A DNA stretch of 64,000 nucleotides from Macrotis lagotis (Eukaryota; Chordata; Mammalia; Peramelemorphia; Peramelidae). The stretch lies in assembly GCF_037893015.1 (NCBI RefSeq), contig NC_133666.1, forward strand, positions 224,889,258-224,953,257, read 5' to 3'. The notes beneath the pieces are model-generated. The model was given only the letters and a program-made list of their open reading frames with translations. It was not told where the DNA came from and searched no databases. Shown piece by piece: positions 1 through 11,100 of the stretch (position 1 is its first letter; each line of letters opens with the position of its first letter). The translations under genes were made by a program, and so were the position numbers.

Positions 1-1076
1 GCACTGACAAGTGTGAGAATAATGTACATTTTATACATAAATTGATATTTCATTGATATACATAAGTTGATCTTTTCAGTGATAAAATTTTTTAAAATTT
101 TTTTCTAAGCTAGATTGTGAATTGTGGGTATTATGTTATTTTTAAGAACAGAATTCTTAATTTTGATCAACTTTTATAGAATAAAGAACACTTAGTATCC
201 CTTCATCTACATAGTGCCTTTTAAAAATATCAGGAACAACATAATGTTTTCATAGAACTCACATTTTCGTTTATCTAGAATTTCAACTATAATGTTTCAG
301 ATTAGATCTCAAAAAAACGAAAATCCTGTTTTTTTTTCTGAGAACTGAAGATACCCCCCCTTTTTTTGGTAGGGAAAGCATTTTTTCCTATTGGTCTGAT
401 TTCTGGAACTTGGCCAAAATTCATGGATAACTGAGTTCTTTGTATATTCTAATAACCAAATGTAACAGTATAACTCAAGACCTTACGAAAGTTCATTAAC
501 TGTAGCCTCTCTAAATATAAATTATAATGATTTCATAACACACATAGGTTATCAAGAAAGTTTCATATAAAAGAAAACAGTTGCATTACTGTGGCAATGC
601 TTCAAATTCTATCATTTAGAGACTTTAACAGGGGCCCTGCTACTCGCTGACATTAAAATAGGGAAAGTAACCTATATGCAGAATGAAGGTTGTATCCCCA
701 TTAGCATTCATGAGAGTTCTGCAGCTAAAGCCCTACACATCTAGTTGGGAATATACCCTTTGTCTATTGATGAGAAAATGTCTCTGTGATAAATGGTTAC
801 AGACAGGGGTGTCATAAGGGCAAGAACACAGCTCAAGCAGGACCATTTTTTTAAACTGCTACTCCAGCATTTCTTTTTTAACCTAATGGGGCATAGCTCA
901 CGTCTACTCAGATAAAGAAAAATATTATACTATAGATCTAGTTGTCTCAACTTTTCCTGCATCATTCACTTTTAGAAATAGCAAGTCTTCTAAAAGTAAG
1001 CTAAAATGATGTCAAAATAGCCTTGAAAGCCTCTAGTCAATTGAAATTAAAAAAAAATCATCTGGATGCTTTGACT
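1..1076. other. AT-rich stretch, nothing recognised
   Basis: No coding exon, RNA gene or repeat family was recognised here. The sequence is AT-rich, with short homopolymer runs such as the C and T runs around 353-367. By synteny with other mammals this would be upstream flank of LYSMD3 on the side of ADGRV1, but no ADGRV1 exon was seen. Confidence 0.4.
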
Positions 1077-1100
1077 TAAAGTATATAATTTTCTATATCG

Positions 1101-1253
1101 TTTTTTTTAAGGTTTTTTGCAAGGCAATGGGGTTAAGTGGCTTGCCCAAGACCACACAGCTAGGTAAATATTAAGTGTCTGAGACCACATTTGAACTCAG
1201 GTACTCCTGACTCCAGGACCAGTGCTCTATCCATTGTGCCACCTAGCTGCCCC
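1101..1253 (-). mobile_element. tRNA-headed CORE-SINE (WSINE1/MAR1-like)
   Basis: Read on the minus strand this starts at the 'gggcagctaggtggcacaat' head, has an A-box-like and a B-box-like ('gagttcaaat') Pol III promoter motif, and ends with 'gccttgcaaaaaacc' and an A-rich tail. It is flanked by an imperfect target-site duplication: 'taaagtatataatttt' to the left and 'taaagtatgtgatttt' starting at 1254. Confidence 0.9.
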
Positions 1254-1379
1254 TAAAGTATGTGATTTTTAAAGCACCAGGGTCATATTTATCTTGGGAA
1301 GAAAACAGATTTGGTCAAAACCCACCCTTTTCCCCACTGGAATTTTCAGAGATCAAATACTTCAAAACACTTTGCCATA

Positions 1380-2870
1380 AATATATGAGAGATTTGATAA
1401 AATGATTGAAAAAAGTGTTCTGATCACAAATCAATTCCATTACTAGAGTTGGGGCAAATCAGCGAAAGAAAACTATTGACCAATATTCCTACTGAGCATC
1501 AATTTAAAATTTTAAGCAAATTGTTCATGAAGAAACTATAGAAATATAGTAAAAACATTATACATTATGACCAGGTTGAATTTATACCAGGAATGAGGGT
1601 GGGTTCAATATTAGCAAAAATATAAATGTAATCGTCTATCTTAATAGCAAAAACCACCTGAATGTCAATAAAGAAAATACTTTTGAAAAATACAAAAGTT
1701 ATATATTTTTAAAGTATTAAAAAACATAGGAGGGGCGGCTAGGTGGCGCAGTGGATAGAGCAACGGCCCTGGAGTCAGGAGTACCTGGGTTCAAATCCGG
1801 TCTCAGACACTTAATATTTACCTAGCTGTGTGGCCTTGGGCAAGCCACTTAACCCCGTTTGCCTTGCAAAAAAACAAACATAGGAATAATGAATTTTTCC
1901 TTAATATGTACATAATAGTTATATTAAATTAAACTAAGAGCCAGTATTATCTAAAATAGAGAAAATCTAGAGGTCCTTCCAATAAGATCAAGTGTAAAAG
2001 CAAGGATGTCTATTATCACCATTCTATTTGATATATATGATAGTGTTAACTATAAGATTAAACAAAAAAAGAACTAGAAGGAATAAATATTAGCAAAAAG
2101 AAAATAAAATTATAACTTTTTGCACATGATAGTCTATTTAAGAGAATCCTAAGATTCAGCTAAAAAAATTTTAAAGAATTAATACCATTACCAAACTAGT
2201 GGGATAAATCCATAGAAACCATTAACTTTTTACTCTATTACCAATAAACTCAACAGGAAGAGAAATTACATTCAAAATAACAGAAAGTATAAAACATCCC
2301 AAAACCCACCTATCCAGACATAGGAATTATTCGAATGAAACAACAAAACACTTTTTATAGAAATAAAGACAGTTAATTGGAGATACAGTAATTGCTCATG
2401 ATTGGAGCATGTAAATTTAACAAAAATAATATTACTCAATTGTATTTACTCAGTCAGTGCCTCATCAAACTACCAATGGATTACTTTATAGAACTCGAAA
2501 AATAATAGCAAAACTCATTTGGAAGAACAAAACGTGAAGAATCATAGAAGAAATAGAAAGGAAAATGACCTAGTAGTGCTTGATTTCAAACTACATTATA
2601 AACCTATAATCATCAAAACTATTTAGTAGTGGTTTAAAAATAAAAATGCTGATATGATCCAGAAAACTGGTATATAAGCACAGTAATCAAAACTCCAACA
2701 ATTTCACAAAAACTACTGGGAAAATTGGAAACAATCTGTCAGAAATTAAGATGAGCCCTAACATAGACCAGGTAGATAAGTTTTAAATGTACACATGACC
2801 TAAATATAAAAGTTACATTAGAAACAAATTAGAGAAAAAAAGAAAGGAAAGTAATATCTTTTTTATCTCG
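1380..2870 (+). mobile_element. Old degenerate L1 ORF2 relic, split by a SINE
   Basis: Conceptual translation on + gives fragments of the L1 reverse transcriptase in the correct order. These are a 'DQVEFIPGM' block near 1570, an 'IRSSVKA' block near 1985 (IRSGVKQGCPLSPLLF in the family) and an 'LFAHDS' block near 2120 at the position of the FADD catalytic motif. Many stops and frameshifts interrupt the reading frame, and the second Asp region of FADD is altered, so it is inactive. A SINE at 1732-1875 interrupts it. The family could be L1 or the related HAL1; the fragment is too decayed to decide. Confidence 0.7.
1732..1875 (+). mobile_element. tRNA-headed CORE-SINE in L1 relic
   Basis: Complete element from 'ggggcggctaggtggcgcag' to 'gccttgcaaaaaaac'. 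It is flanked by an exact 10-bp target-site duplication 'aaacatagga' (1722-1731 and 1876-1885), so its ends are certain and it is younger than the L1 relic it interrupts. Confidence 0.95.
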
Positions 2871-2888
2871 TTAGGGAAAGAATTTTTT

Positions 2889-3115
2889 ACTAGCTGGGTA
2901 GCACAGTGAATGAGTGCTGGAATCAAGAATAAATGATCTAAAATCTTGTCTTGCATTCTTACTAGTTGGACAAGTCACTTAACTTCTGTCTGTATCAGTT
3001 TCCTCAATTGTAAAACGGGGATAATTATAGGTTACACCCATCTCCAAGAGTTATTGTGAGGATTAAATGGGGTATTTACAAAGAGTTTAACACAGTGTCT
3101 CGTTTACAAAGTAAA
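2889..3115 (+). mobile_element. MAR1/MIR-like older SINE
   Basis: A diverged tRNA-like head ('gctgggtagcacagtgaatg') is followed by the MIR core 'caagtcacttaacttctgtc', then 'gtttcctcaattgtaaaacg' and the 'ttgtgaggattaaatg' 3' segment typical of MIR/MAR1. No clear target-site duplication was found. Confidence 0.75.
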
Positions 3116-3589
3116 TGCTTATTTCCTTCATTCCAAATATGAATCAAGAGGATCAAAAGAGTGATCAACTGTGATTGCCATTTAAAAAACAAAACTGCAC
3201 AAAGAAAATCAATGCAGTTAAGATTTAAAAAAAAGTTAATGGAATAAAAAATTTTGCAGTACATTTCGCTGATAAATGTCTGATATCCAAAATATTTAAG
3301 AAACTGATTTGAATTTATAAGTATTTGATTAGAAAAAGAGGTTATTTCATTTACTCTTGTTCTAATTCTACTGCTCAGCAAATGATTTGTAGGTGCTTAA
3401 TAAAAATGTGATTATTTCCCAATAAATAACTGGTTAAGATACATAAACACAAATTTCTCAGCAACTACATGAAATAAATTGTCTAAATGAATAGCAATCT
3501 GAGAAATACAAATTAAAACAGTTTTATCTCATTTACATTACATGGGCAAAGAGCAAGAAAAGTGGTTAATAACAATTACTGGAAGTCTA

Positions 3590-3770
3590 CAGGGAAGGAG
3601 TCATGAAGAATTAAGTTCAAGTCCAGTCAGACACTTACTAGTTGGGTAAGTCACTTCCCTCAATTTCTTCAACTGTTAAAAATGGAGATAATTATAGCTT
3701 GAACCTACCTCCCCAGGGTTATTGTGAAAATCAAATGGGATAATATTTTGAAACAACTTGCAAACTTTAA
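3590..3770 (+). mobile_element. MAR1/MIR-like older SINE
   Basis: Shows 'cagacacttactagttgggt', 'taagtcacttccctcaattt', a 'tgttaaaaatggagataat' segment and 'ggttattgtgaaaatcaaat', all in MIR/MAR1 order. The 5' head is degraded. Confidence 0.7.
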
Positions 3771-3969
3771 AGCTCATATAAGTGCTAGCTGGTTATTTAT
3801 GAATTATAGATGCAGAATGGGACCCATGTCCAATGTGTGGATTTTTTTTCATGGCTTATTTGATACAATGGGGGACTTAGAGTGGTGGGGAGGGAGTAGT
3901 GATAGTGTAAAAAAGAAAAGAAAAAAAATGTATTAAAAACACTTAAAAGGCACAGAAAAGACAGGTCTG

Positions 3970-4190
3970 AAGGTAATTTGGTAGAGTTTGAGACCTGGAA
4001 GACCTACTTCAAATATGACTTCAGACATTTTCTAGATGTGTAACACAGGTCATTAACCCCTGGCATGCCACGGTTTCCTCTCTGTAACTTAGGGCTAATA
4101 GCACCTACCTCCTGGGGTTGTCTGAGAATCAAATAGGATAAAGTAACTAACACACAGTAAATGCAATATAAACATTGGCTCTTGTTGGAG
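3970..4190 (+). mobile_element. MAR1/MIR-like older SINE
   Basis: Diverged copy with the MIR block order 'gacctggaagacctacttca', 'gtcattaacccctggca', 'gtttcctctctgtaactt' and 'ctcctggggttgtctgagaa'. It ends 'taaatgcaatataaacattg'. Confidence 0.7.
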
Positions 4191-4256
4191 CCATTATTAG
4201 GGAGACATAGACAAGTAGGACAGTTTGGAATTAATGTGTTGAATTGATATACTTTT

Positions 4257-4884
4257 TTTTTGACTTCTTAAAGATTTTACTTGAGTTTTACAAATTTTCC
4301 CCTAATCTCACTTCCCTCTCCCCCCACAGAAGGCAATTTGCCAGTCTTTACATTGTTTCCATGGTATACATTGTTCCAAATTGAATGCGATGAGAGAGAA
4401 ATCATATCCTTAAAGGAAGAAACATAAAGTATAAGACATAGCAAGATCAGTCAATGTCAGTTTTTTTTTCATGAATTAAAGTAATGGTCCTTGGCCTCTG
4501 TTCAAACTGCACAGTTCTTTATCTGGATACAGATGATATCCTCCATCACAGACAACCCCGAATTGTCCCCGATTGTTGCACTGATGAAATAAATGTGTCC
4601 ATCAAGGTCGATCATCGCCCCCATGTCGCTGTTAGGGTGTACCGTGTTTTTCTGGTTCTGCTCATCTCCCTCAGCATCAGTTCATGCAAATCCTCCAGGC
4701 TTCCCTGAATTCCCGTCCCTCCTGGTTTCTAATAGAACAGTAGTGTTCCATGACATACATATACCACAGTTTGCTAAGCCATTCCCCAATGGAAGGACAT
4801 TTACTGGATTTCCAATTCCTTGCCACCACAAACGGGGCTGCTGTGAGTATTTTTGTACAAGTGATGTTTTCACCTTTTTCACGG
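4257..4884 (-). mobile_element. 5'-truncated L1 (ORF2 C-terminus and 3' UTR)
   Basis: On the minus strand the right part encodes the conserved L1 ORF2 C-terminus: an '[19 protein letters not shown]' run (family AKTWNQPKCP...W) followed by '[17 protein letters not shown]'. The left part is the marsupial L1 3' UTR, ending in a poly-A (plus-strand T run at 4253-4261). An imperfect 12-bp target-site duplication, 'tgatatactttt' at 4245-4256 and 'tgacatactttt' at 4885-4896, bounds the insertion. It ends only about 40 bp before the LYSMD3 CpG island begins. Confidence 0.88.
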
Positions 4885-5235
4885 TGACATACTTTTAAAA
4901 AGCCCTGCCGTAATGGCACTGCTCAAGTCGCGTGCATTCTGGCTGTGGCGCGCCAAGCCTGGCAGAGGACGGCCAAGCTGGCGCTAGGCCCTCCCGGGGC
5001 CTGGGCACCTCCACTCCGGGCCGGGCTCCGGGGGCTCACGCTCCCCAACAGTGCCGGAGGCTCCCCCTGGCCACTCCGGCTTGGGGGGCTGAGGGCGGGC
5101 CGGCTCCAGGTCTTCGCAAAAGGCGGCCCTCGCGGCCCCCAAGCCCGCCGGGCAGGGGCCAGCGCCGGCCGCCCGCGGGGCTTCGGCCCTCTCCACGAGG
5201 CTCCGCGTGGGCGCGCTCACACAGCCGAGGCACAC

Positions 5236-5247
5236 CGCGCGTGCGCA
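5236..5247 (-). promoter_or_regulatory. NRF-1 binding site
   Basis: Minus-strand sequence 'TGCGCACGCGCG' matches the NRF-1 consensus YGCGCAYGCGCR at all 12 positions. It sits in the middle of the CpG island. NRF-1 sites are common in TATA-less promoters of housekeeping genes; binding itself is an inference. Confidence 0.7.
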
Positions 5248-5283
5248 CCGGGCCGCGGCGCTCCTCCCCCCGCCGCCCGGGAG

Positions 5284-5292
5284 CCCCGCCCC
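5284..5292 (+). promoter_or_regulatory. GC box (Sp1/KLF site)
   Basis: 'CCCCGCCCC', followed closely by further C-rich motifs to about 5310. It lies about 40 bp from the NRF-1 site and 30 bp from a CRE/ATF-like 'TGATGACGCA' at 5322-5331. The cluster is the probable core of the LYSMD3 promoter. Confidence 0.55.
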
Positions 5293-5334
5293 TGCGCCCC
5301 TCCCGCCTCCGCGGGCCGACGTGATGACGCACGC

Positions 5335-5456
5335 GGGGCTGCGGACGTGGCGGCGGCGGCGCCCGGGCGGGCCGGGAGCGCGGAGGGAAGCCTCGGTCAT
5401 GCCCTTGCGGGCGGCCGCCGTGGGTCCGGCCGCCGCGCCCCCTGCCAGAGGAGGAG
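5335..5456 (+). other. LYSMD3: LYSMD3 5' UTR exon 1 (start approximate)
   Basis: A good splice donor, GAG|GTAAAG, lies at 5456/5457 inside the CpG island, downstream of the NRF-1/GC-box cluster. In other mammals LYSMD3 has a noncoding first exon spliced to the exon with the start codon. The transcription start is not visible from sequence, so the left end is a guess. A second possible donor, CAG|GTGACC at 5681/5682, would give a longer exon. Confidence 0.45.
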
Positions 5457-5903
5457 GTAAAGATGGCGGCGGGGGCGGTGGGGCGAGCCGGAGGGCGCGG
5501 CCCGGCTCGGGAGCCCGGATCCACCATTTACGCCTCTCCCTCCTCTCCCTCCAGCTCTCCGGGGTGACGCCTGAGAGGCGCGGGCGGCACCGCGGGCGGC
5601 CTCGGCCCAGGGCCCGTGCCCGTCGATGAGACCGCGAGGCCCGAGGAGCGGACGGGCCCATGCCAGCCTGAGGCCCAGCAGGTGACCGGGGGCCGGGATG
5701 CCAGGCTGTGCCCGGGAAAGGGCGCGGCCGAGCCCACCCGTGGTTGGGGGCACCGGCAGGCAGCTGCGGCCCGGCCGAAGCTCCGCAGTGCGGGCTGCCC
5801 TGAAATGTCAAAAAGCGCCTCCTGGGACGGTGGAGATTTGGTTAAGAAAGCGGATGGCATTTCTCTCTCATTCTTTTTTGTTTTTTGTTTTTGTTATTTT
5901 GGG

Positions 5904-6020
5904 TTTTTTTTTAGTTTTTTGCAAGGCAATGAGGTTAAGTGGCTTGCCCAAGGCCACACAGCCCAGGTACTCCTGCCTCCAGGGCCGGTGCTTTACCCAC
6001 TGTGCCACCCGGCCGCCCCC
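5904..6020 (-). mobile_element. tRNA-headed SINE with internal deletion
   Basis: Minus-strand SINE at the 3' edge of the CpG island in LYSMD3 intron 1. The segment between 'ccacacag' and 'ccaggtactcctg', which normally holds 'ctaggtaattattaagtgtc' and the following B-box region, is missing. The copy is therefore about 117 bp instead of about 150 and lacks the B box. Confidence 0.85.
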
Positions 6021-7142
6021 CTTTTTTTTTAAAATCTGTTCTTGAAGACTTTAGTTACCATGCTTCAGACATTTGTTTTAATTAGTTGGTCCAGTAAATA
6101 TTTTACCTAGGCCGGATCCCAATATTTCATTTTCTACTAGAAAAGCTGTCAACTTGTGGTTATCTGATACAGTTTTGTCTCTGTTTAGGACAGTGACAAT
6201 CAGAATAGTGAGATCAGGATTTATTAGTGTATTGCTAGTTCGTCCTCAGTTTTATCCAGCTAGGATCTCTTGAAAGTTTAATCAAGGAATGATTGTTTTT
6301 TTTAGATTACTTTGTAAACTTCTGTATTTAAGATCTATGCTAAAGAAATGAGAGTGTTATATAGAGCCAAGGACTTACCCAATTTTGATAACACTATATT
6401 TTCCTTTGAAGGAGAAGTTATATCTTTGGGTCAAATAAATGTAAATTCAGCTAGTTTGTTAGCTAAACTTAGACTTGGAAAAGTAAATATCCATTCCAAA
6501 ATACATTAGGGAACTAACTATAATTGACATCCTCAGTTGAAATTTTAGGAGAAACTTAAAAAAATCCTGCAGAGAGAGACATGTTTGTTTAGCTGAACTT
6601 TGAACATTTTATCTTCTGTTTTTTTAATAGTATCCCATATACACTATGACTCAAACTATATGATTCATGACTATTTTTTAGTAAGTAATAAGAACTCTGA
6701 CCAAAATAAACCTTAATCTCAAAGTTCCTTTCACTTCAATTATAACTGTATTAATTTCATTTTGAAAAAAATAGTTAAATATTTAAAGAACCATATTTCC
6801 CATGTGAAACATTTAATAAAGAACTTAAATTGCAATACAGAATGGTAGAGCTTCCTTCTTTTCCATTGTATATGACCCACATTTAGAGAGTTGTTTTATT
6901 ATTATTGACTGACATTCTGAAAGTAAAAATCAATTTTACATTAGTTTTTGTCTGAGGTTGGCAGTCCCTCAATAATATCTGACATACACACTCACACATA
7001 ACACAAAATGATGTTGATTTTAAACCACTGAAGTACTGTAGAGGAGAAATATACTAGTTGACCCAATTAACAACATGGTTGATCAAGTTTTATCTTACAG
7101 GTTGAAGAGGTGCAGGTAAGAGTCCTTAAAAATATAGGAATA
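6021..7142. other. LYSMD3 intron 1, no recognised feature
   Basis: AT-rich intronic sequence. No exon, RNA gene or repeat family could be recognised by eye. Confidence 0.45.
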
Positions 7143-7279
7143 GGGGCAGCTAGGTGACATGGTGGATAGAGCACTGGCCCTGGAGTCAGGAGTACCTCAG
7201 TTCAAATCTGGCCTCAGACACTTAAAAATTACTTAGCTGTGTGGCCTTGAGCAAGCCACTTAACCTCATTGCCTTGCAA

Positions 7280-7286
<7 letters not shown>
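7143..7286 (+). mobile_element. tRNA-headed CORE-SINE
   Basis: Full-length copy from 'ggggcagctaggtgacatgg' to 'cattgccttgcaaatatata' in LYSMD3 intron 1. Its A-rich tail has turned into the (TG)n tract that follows directly. Confidence 0.9.

Positions 7287-7325
<39 letters not shown>
7287..7325 (+). repeat. (TG)n microsatellite in SINE tail
   Basis: About 17 TG units following 'atatatg', directly attached to the 3' end of the SINE at 7143-7286. Confidence 0.9.
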
Positions 7326-7930
7326 ATGAATAAAAATAATGTTCTGATTCAGAAAAAGTCTGTTACTATACATTAATATCTATAGTGAGAAGACTATACT
7401 CAAGTATCTATTTAATTAAGTGAAAGATGTTTTTCACATACCAAGAAACTTGGACATGGCAGTAACAGAAATTTAGGTTACAGATACAGAATGTATATTT
7501 AAAATAAATCACACTTCTGAAACTGTTTTATCACCATCAAAGCTTCATTTCTTTAGATAAAGTGCCAACACAGACACCTAATTATCTGGTACTCAGAGCA
7601 CACTCCTCATAACCTCTAAGGGGAAGGGTAGTTCTTTAACTTTAAAATTATTCTTTAGGGATTTGCCCTTGTTTAAACATTTTTCCCCCAAGCACACTAC
7701 TGTTGATGGATTATTAGACTAGGGCACAGTTCTTATTCTCTAAATTGCTAAAATATGTTTTAACACTTAGAAAAATGTTGCTTTACAGATCATATATACA
7801 TACAATACATAATAAAAATATTTTTAACTGCTTTGAAAATAAGCTTCAAGTAGAAAAGCTGTTTGTTTTGAGTTTTGTAACAAACCAATTTTTCACAAGT
7901 TTTCTCTTTTCTTCTATAGAATTTGAGGTT

Positions 7931-8191
7931 ATGGCAGGGAGGAATCAGACTCGCAATTTTCAGTTTCCAATATCTCAGTCTGTGGTGAGCAACCAAATAT
8001 ATTCGTTTGGAAATAATACAGACACTGATATCTTTGAAGAGGATGCTGAATTGTATGAACTTCGACCAAGAGGAAGAGAGAAAGTCAGAAGAAGTACATC
8101 AAGAGATAGACTGGATGATATCGTATTACTTACAAAAGATATACAGGAAGGTGATACTTTAAATGCGATAGCCCTTCAGTATTGTTGTTCA
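7931..8191 (+). CDS. LYSMD3: LYSMD3 coding exon 2 (residues 1-87)
   Basis: The acceptor 'tttctcttttcttctatag' ends at 7919, so the exon starts at 7920 with 11 nt of 5' UTR before the ATG at 7931. The donor TCA|GTAAGT is at 8191/8192. The exon codes for 87 complete codons and ends inside the LysM domain (...LQYCCS). The frame stays open into the intron until 8278, but that extension is intronic. Confidence 0.95.
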
Positions 8192-11100
8192 GTAAGTCCT
8201 TTTACTTTGGTTATCACAAAAAATTATAACAGTGAAATTCCATTTATCTTGTTTCTCCTTTATTTCTCATCTTTCTAGAAAAATATACATACACAAATCT
8301 GTGTATCTATGTATGTATGTAAAATTCTCAGAAAGCTTCCATATATAGATCTATAAAGATTACAGACTTTATTTATCATTTCAATATTGGTGACTAAATA
8401 CATACTTGTTAGAATATTCAGTCCCTTTTTATATTTATAAATGTGTCATATCTTAGATAACAGAGAGAAAATGTGTCAGATTATCTCTCCCAGGTGCTTA
8501 AAACAGTGTGTGTAATTATATTATCTTTTTGATGGTACTGGTGTAGATAATGCCCATTATGATTCTACATTCCAAATTTTACCATTTAATGCCTAAATAA
8601 AATATTGTAAAGATAACACAAAAACTAGTACATCTAAAATATGAAAATGAATCAAATATAACATTATTAACCAAAAAAATGAGTTCCCAATTAGATGAAG
8701 AAAACCCAGGTTTTAAAACTATTTTCCCTAATAATTAATGTGGTGCTGTACATAGAATAGGATCTTGATAAATCTTTTTTTTTTAAGTTTTTTTTTTTGC
8801 AAGGCAAATGGGGTTAAGTGGCTTGCCCAAGGCCACACAGCTAGGTAATTATTAAGTGTCTGAGACTGGATTTGAACCCAGGTACTCCTGACTCCAAGGC
8901 CAGTGCTTTATTCACTATGCCACCTAGCTGCCCCGATAAATCTTGTTTTGAGTAACATTCCTTCAAAACTAATATTTTTAGGAATTGGACTAAATGACCT
9001 CTGAGGTCCCTTCTAGCTCTAGCTCTATGATTTGATAAGCCTATGAGCCTAAGAGTTAGACTGTTTCAAGATAATAATCATATCAAGAAAGGTAAAAGAT
9101 ATTCTCTTATCATTATCAAAAGCAGTTTTTTTCAGTAACTAGGAAGAATTACATGAATCCATTTCTTATCCCAAGTTTTTAATTGTAACAAAAATATGGA
9201 AATAGCATGGCGGTCAAAAAATTTAAATAATATCAAAATCTACAGTAATAAGCATTTTGCAGTTATTGAAGTAATATGTTCATACTTTGAACATTTTATG
9301 TTTTTATGCTTTTAAAAGCTAATTGGTTGTCATATGGTCATAAATGACCCTTAATAATTGAAACTATTTTGTATTTCTTTTTTTTTTAGTTTGTTTTTTG
9401 TTTGTTGTTTTTTTTTTTTTGCAAGGCAAATGGGGTTAAGTGGCTTGCCCAAGGCCACACAGCTAGGTAATTATTAAGTGTCTGAGACCGGATTTGAACC
9501 CAGGTACTCCTGACTCCAAGGCCGGTGCTTTATCCACTACACCACCTAGCCGCCCCTATTTTGTATTTCTTTAAGTAAATTTGAGGTTACTCTTTCCTCA
9601 TTAATACCAGGAGGCATAAAAGACTAGTTTAAATTTAACTTTTGAAACAGCAGTATAAACAAAAGGATAATTTTTTTTATATGCTTATTCTTCCTTACCA
9701 AATTAGTTGAGTTGGGTTTTTTTAAACATTTGCTTTCTGAACAGACCAAAGATAAAATTCTTTCTAGGGAATGAGGAACAAAAGTGAACAAAAATGTAAT
9801 TGAGATTGAGGTCAGGCAGTCAAATTTAATAGCTTTGTTAGAAAAGACTATCAGCTCTTCTTCAGTTACCTCAAGACAATATCATGCAGGAGGGGATACG
9901 TCAGGAGGTTTTGACTTACACAGAAAGATGATATGGTGAACTGGGAAAGTATGAGTATTTAGATGTGTGGTATTGCTTTGGAGAAAGTTTAAAAGTGGGA
10001 ATAGGATAAGCAGACAAGTTAGTGTTCATGAGATGAGTAAAATTAAAATTTTCAAGTATAGAAGGAGATGTAGGAAAGTTTATCCTGATGAAGGAGGTTT
10101 TGGAAAAAGTAAAACATTTAATTCATCAGGAAATCATAGGGTTTTAACCAGAAGTTTAAGCTAAAGATAACTTGATAGTGGTTATGCAAAATAAAGGTGA
10201 GATGTGTTGAATTTAGGATTGACATTTGAAACATTTCAGATGAGAATTAACTAGAACCTAAAGTATTAATAGTATAGAATTAAGGACAAATCTAGGTAAA
10301 AAATGGTAATGTATGAACTGATTCAATAATCAAATGAATAGGATTGACTATAGTATCACCTGATTGTTCTCTGAATATCAGAAATGATATGACATGGCAT
10401 GACATGAAACTATCATTTAAAGAAGTTGAGCCTTCTCTTCCTTTGTCACATGTTAGCCTAAGTTATTTGTCTAGCCTGAGAGAGCTTTGTGTATCACTCA
10501 TAGAGGCCATTTTATGATCCCCCCTTCCCTTAATCTCCCCTTGTTTCCCTCTTAAATCTCCTTGATCTCCTCTATTTCCTCCTCCTTTCCCACATAAGGT
10601 AGCCCTTTTTCTTTTCCTGGTCCAATCCCTCTGAATATGCATTTGATCTTAACCCCTACCATCTCCAGCAGTTGAAGTCTTTAATCATCCTATCCCTAGA
10701 ATCTTCAACCTCTCTCCCAACTGTTTCCTTCACTGCCACTTTTCAAGTCTTAACCAATCTTTTAAAAATTTCCCTAGACCCTATGTTCTCCTTAAACCAT
10801 CTTATCATTTTTTTTCACCTCAGTCAAAATTCTTTGAACAACTTTCTCTATTCCATTCCTCCATTTATTTTCCTCTCCTTCTTAACCTTTTTCAGTCTGA
10901 CCTCATCACTGAATCTAAATGCTCTTTAAAAAGTTACCAGTGATCCATTAATTGTTAACCTTGTTGACCTCTTTTCAGTTGTCATCCTAACTTCTTGATT
11001 CATCATTTGCATTTGATGTTTTTGATCCAGTCTTTCCTCCTAAATATTTTCTCCTTTTAGGATTTTGTGATGTTATTTTATCTAGTTTTTTCTAAGTATC

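Larger units (their letters stand above)
4925..5870 (+). promoter_or_regulatory. LYSMD3: CpG-island promoter of LYSMD3
   Basis: This is the only strongly GC- and CpG-rich stretch of the 64 kb. It begins abruptly after the L1 fragment and ends before a T-rich run and a SINE. It contains GC boxes, a full NRF-1 palindrome and a CRE-like motif, but no TATA box, which fits a broad housekeeping promoter. It lies about 2 kb upstream of the first LYSMD3 coding exon and on the correct side. The same island could fire in both directions, but no antisense exon was recognised. Several long open frames here on both strands are a by-product of GC richness. Confidence 0.88.

Noticed and set aside
1732..1800. 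tRNA gene, suggested by A- and B-box motifs.
   Set aside because: The same motif recurs in about two dozen copies with SINE bodies, A tails and target duplications. None folds as a complete tRNA with an intact anticodon arm as far as I can see.
3724..3936. Small + strand gene (70 aa).
   Set aside because: Overlaps the 3' end of a MIR/MAR1 SINE; no start context or domain.
4932..6045. Several long overlapping open frames on both strands in the CpG island (up to 275 aa).
   Set aside because: Stop codons are rare in GC-rich DNA. The translations are low-complexity Pro/Arg/Gly/Ala without domains, and the region is the LYSMD3 promoter and 5' UTR.
7745..7930. N-terminal extension of LYSMD3 from the upstream open frame.
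   Set aside because: A clear acceptor (ending 7919) lies between, and the ATG at 7931 begins the family-typical MAGR. The extension is intronic.
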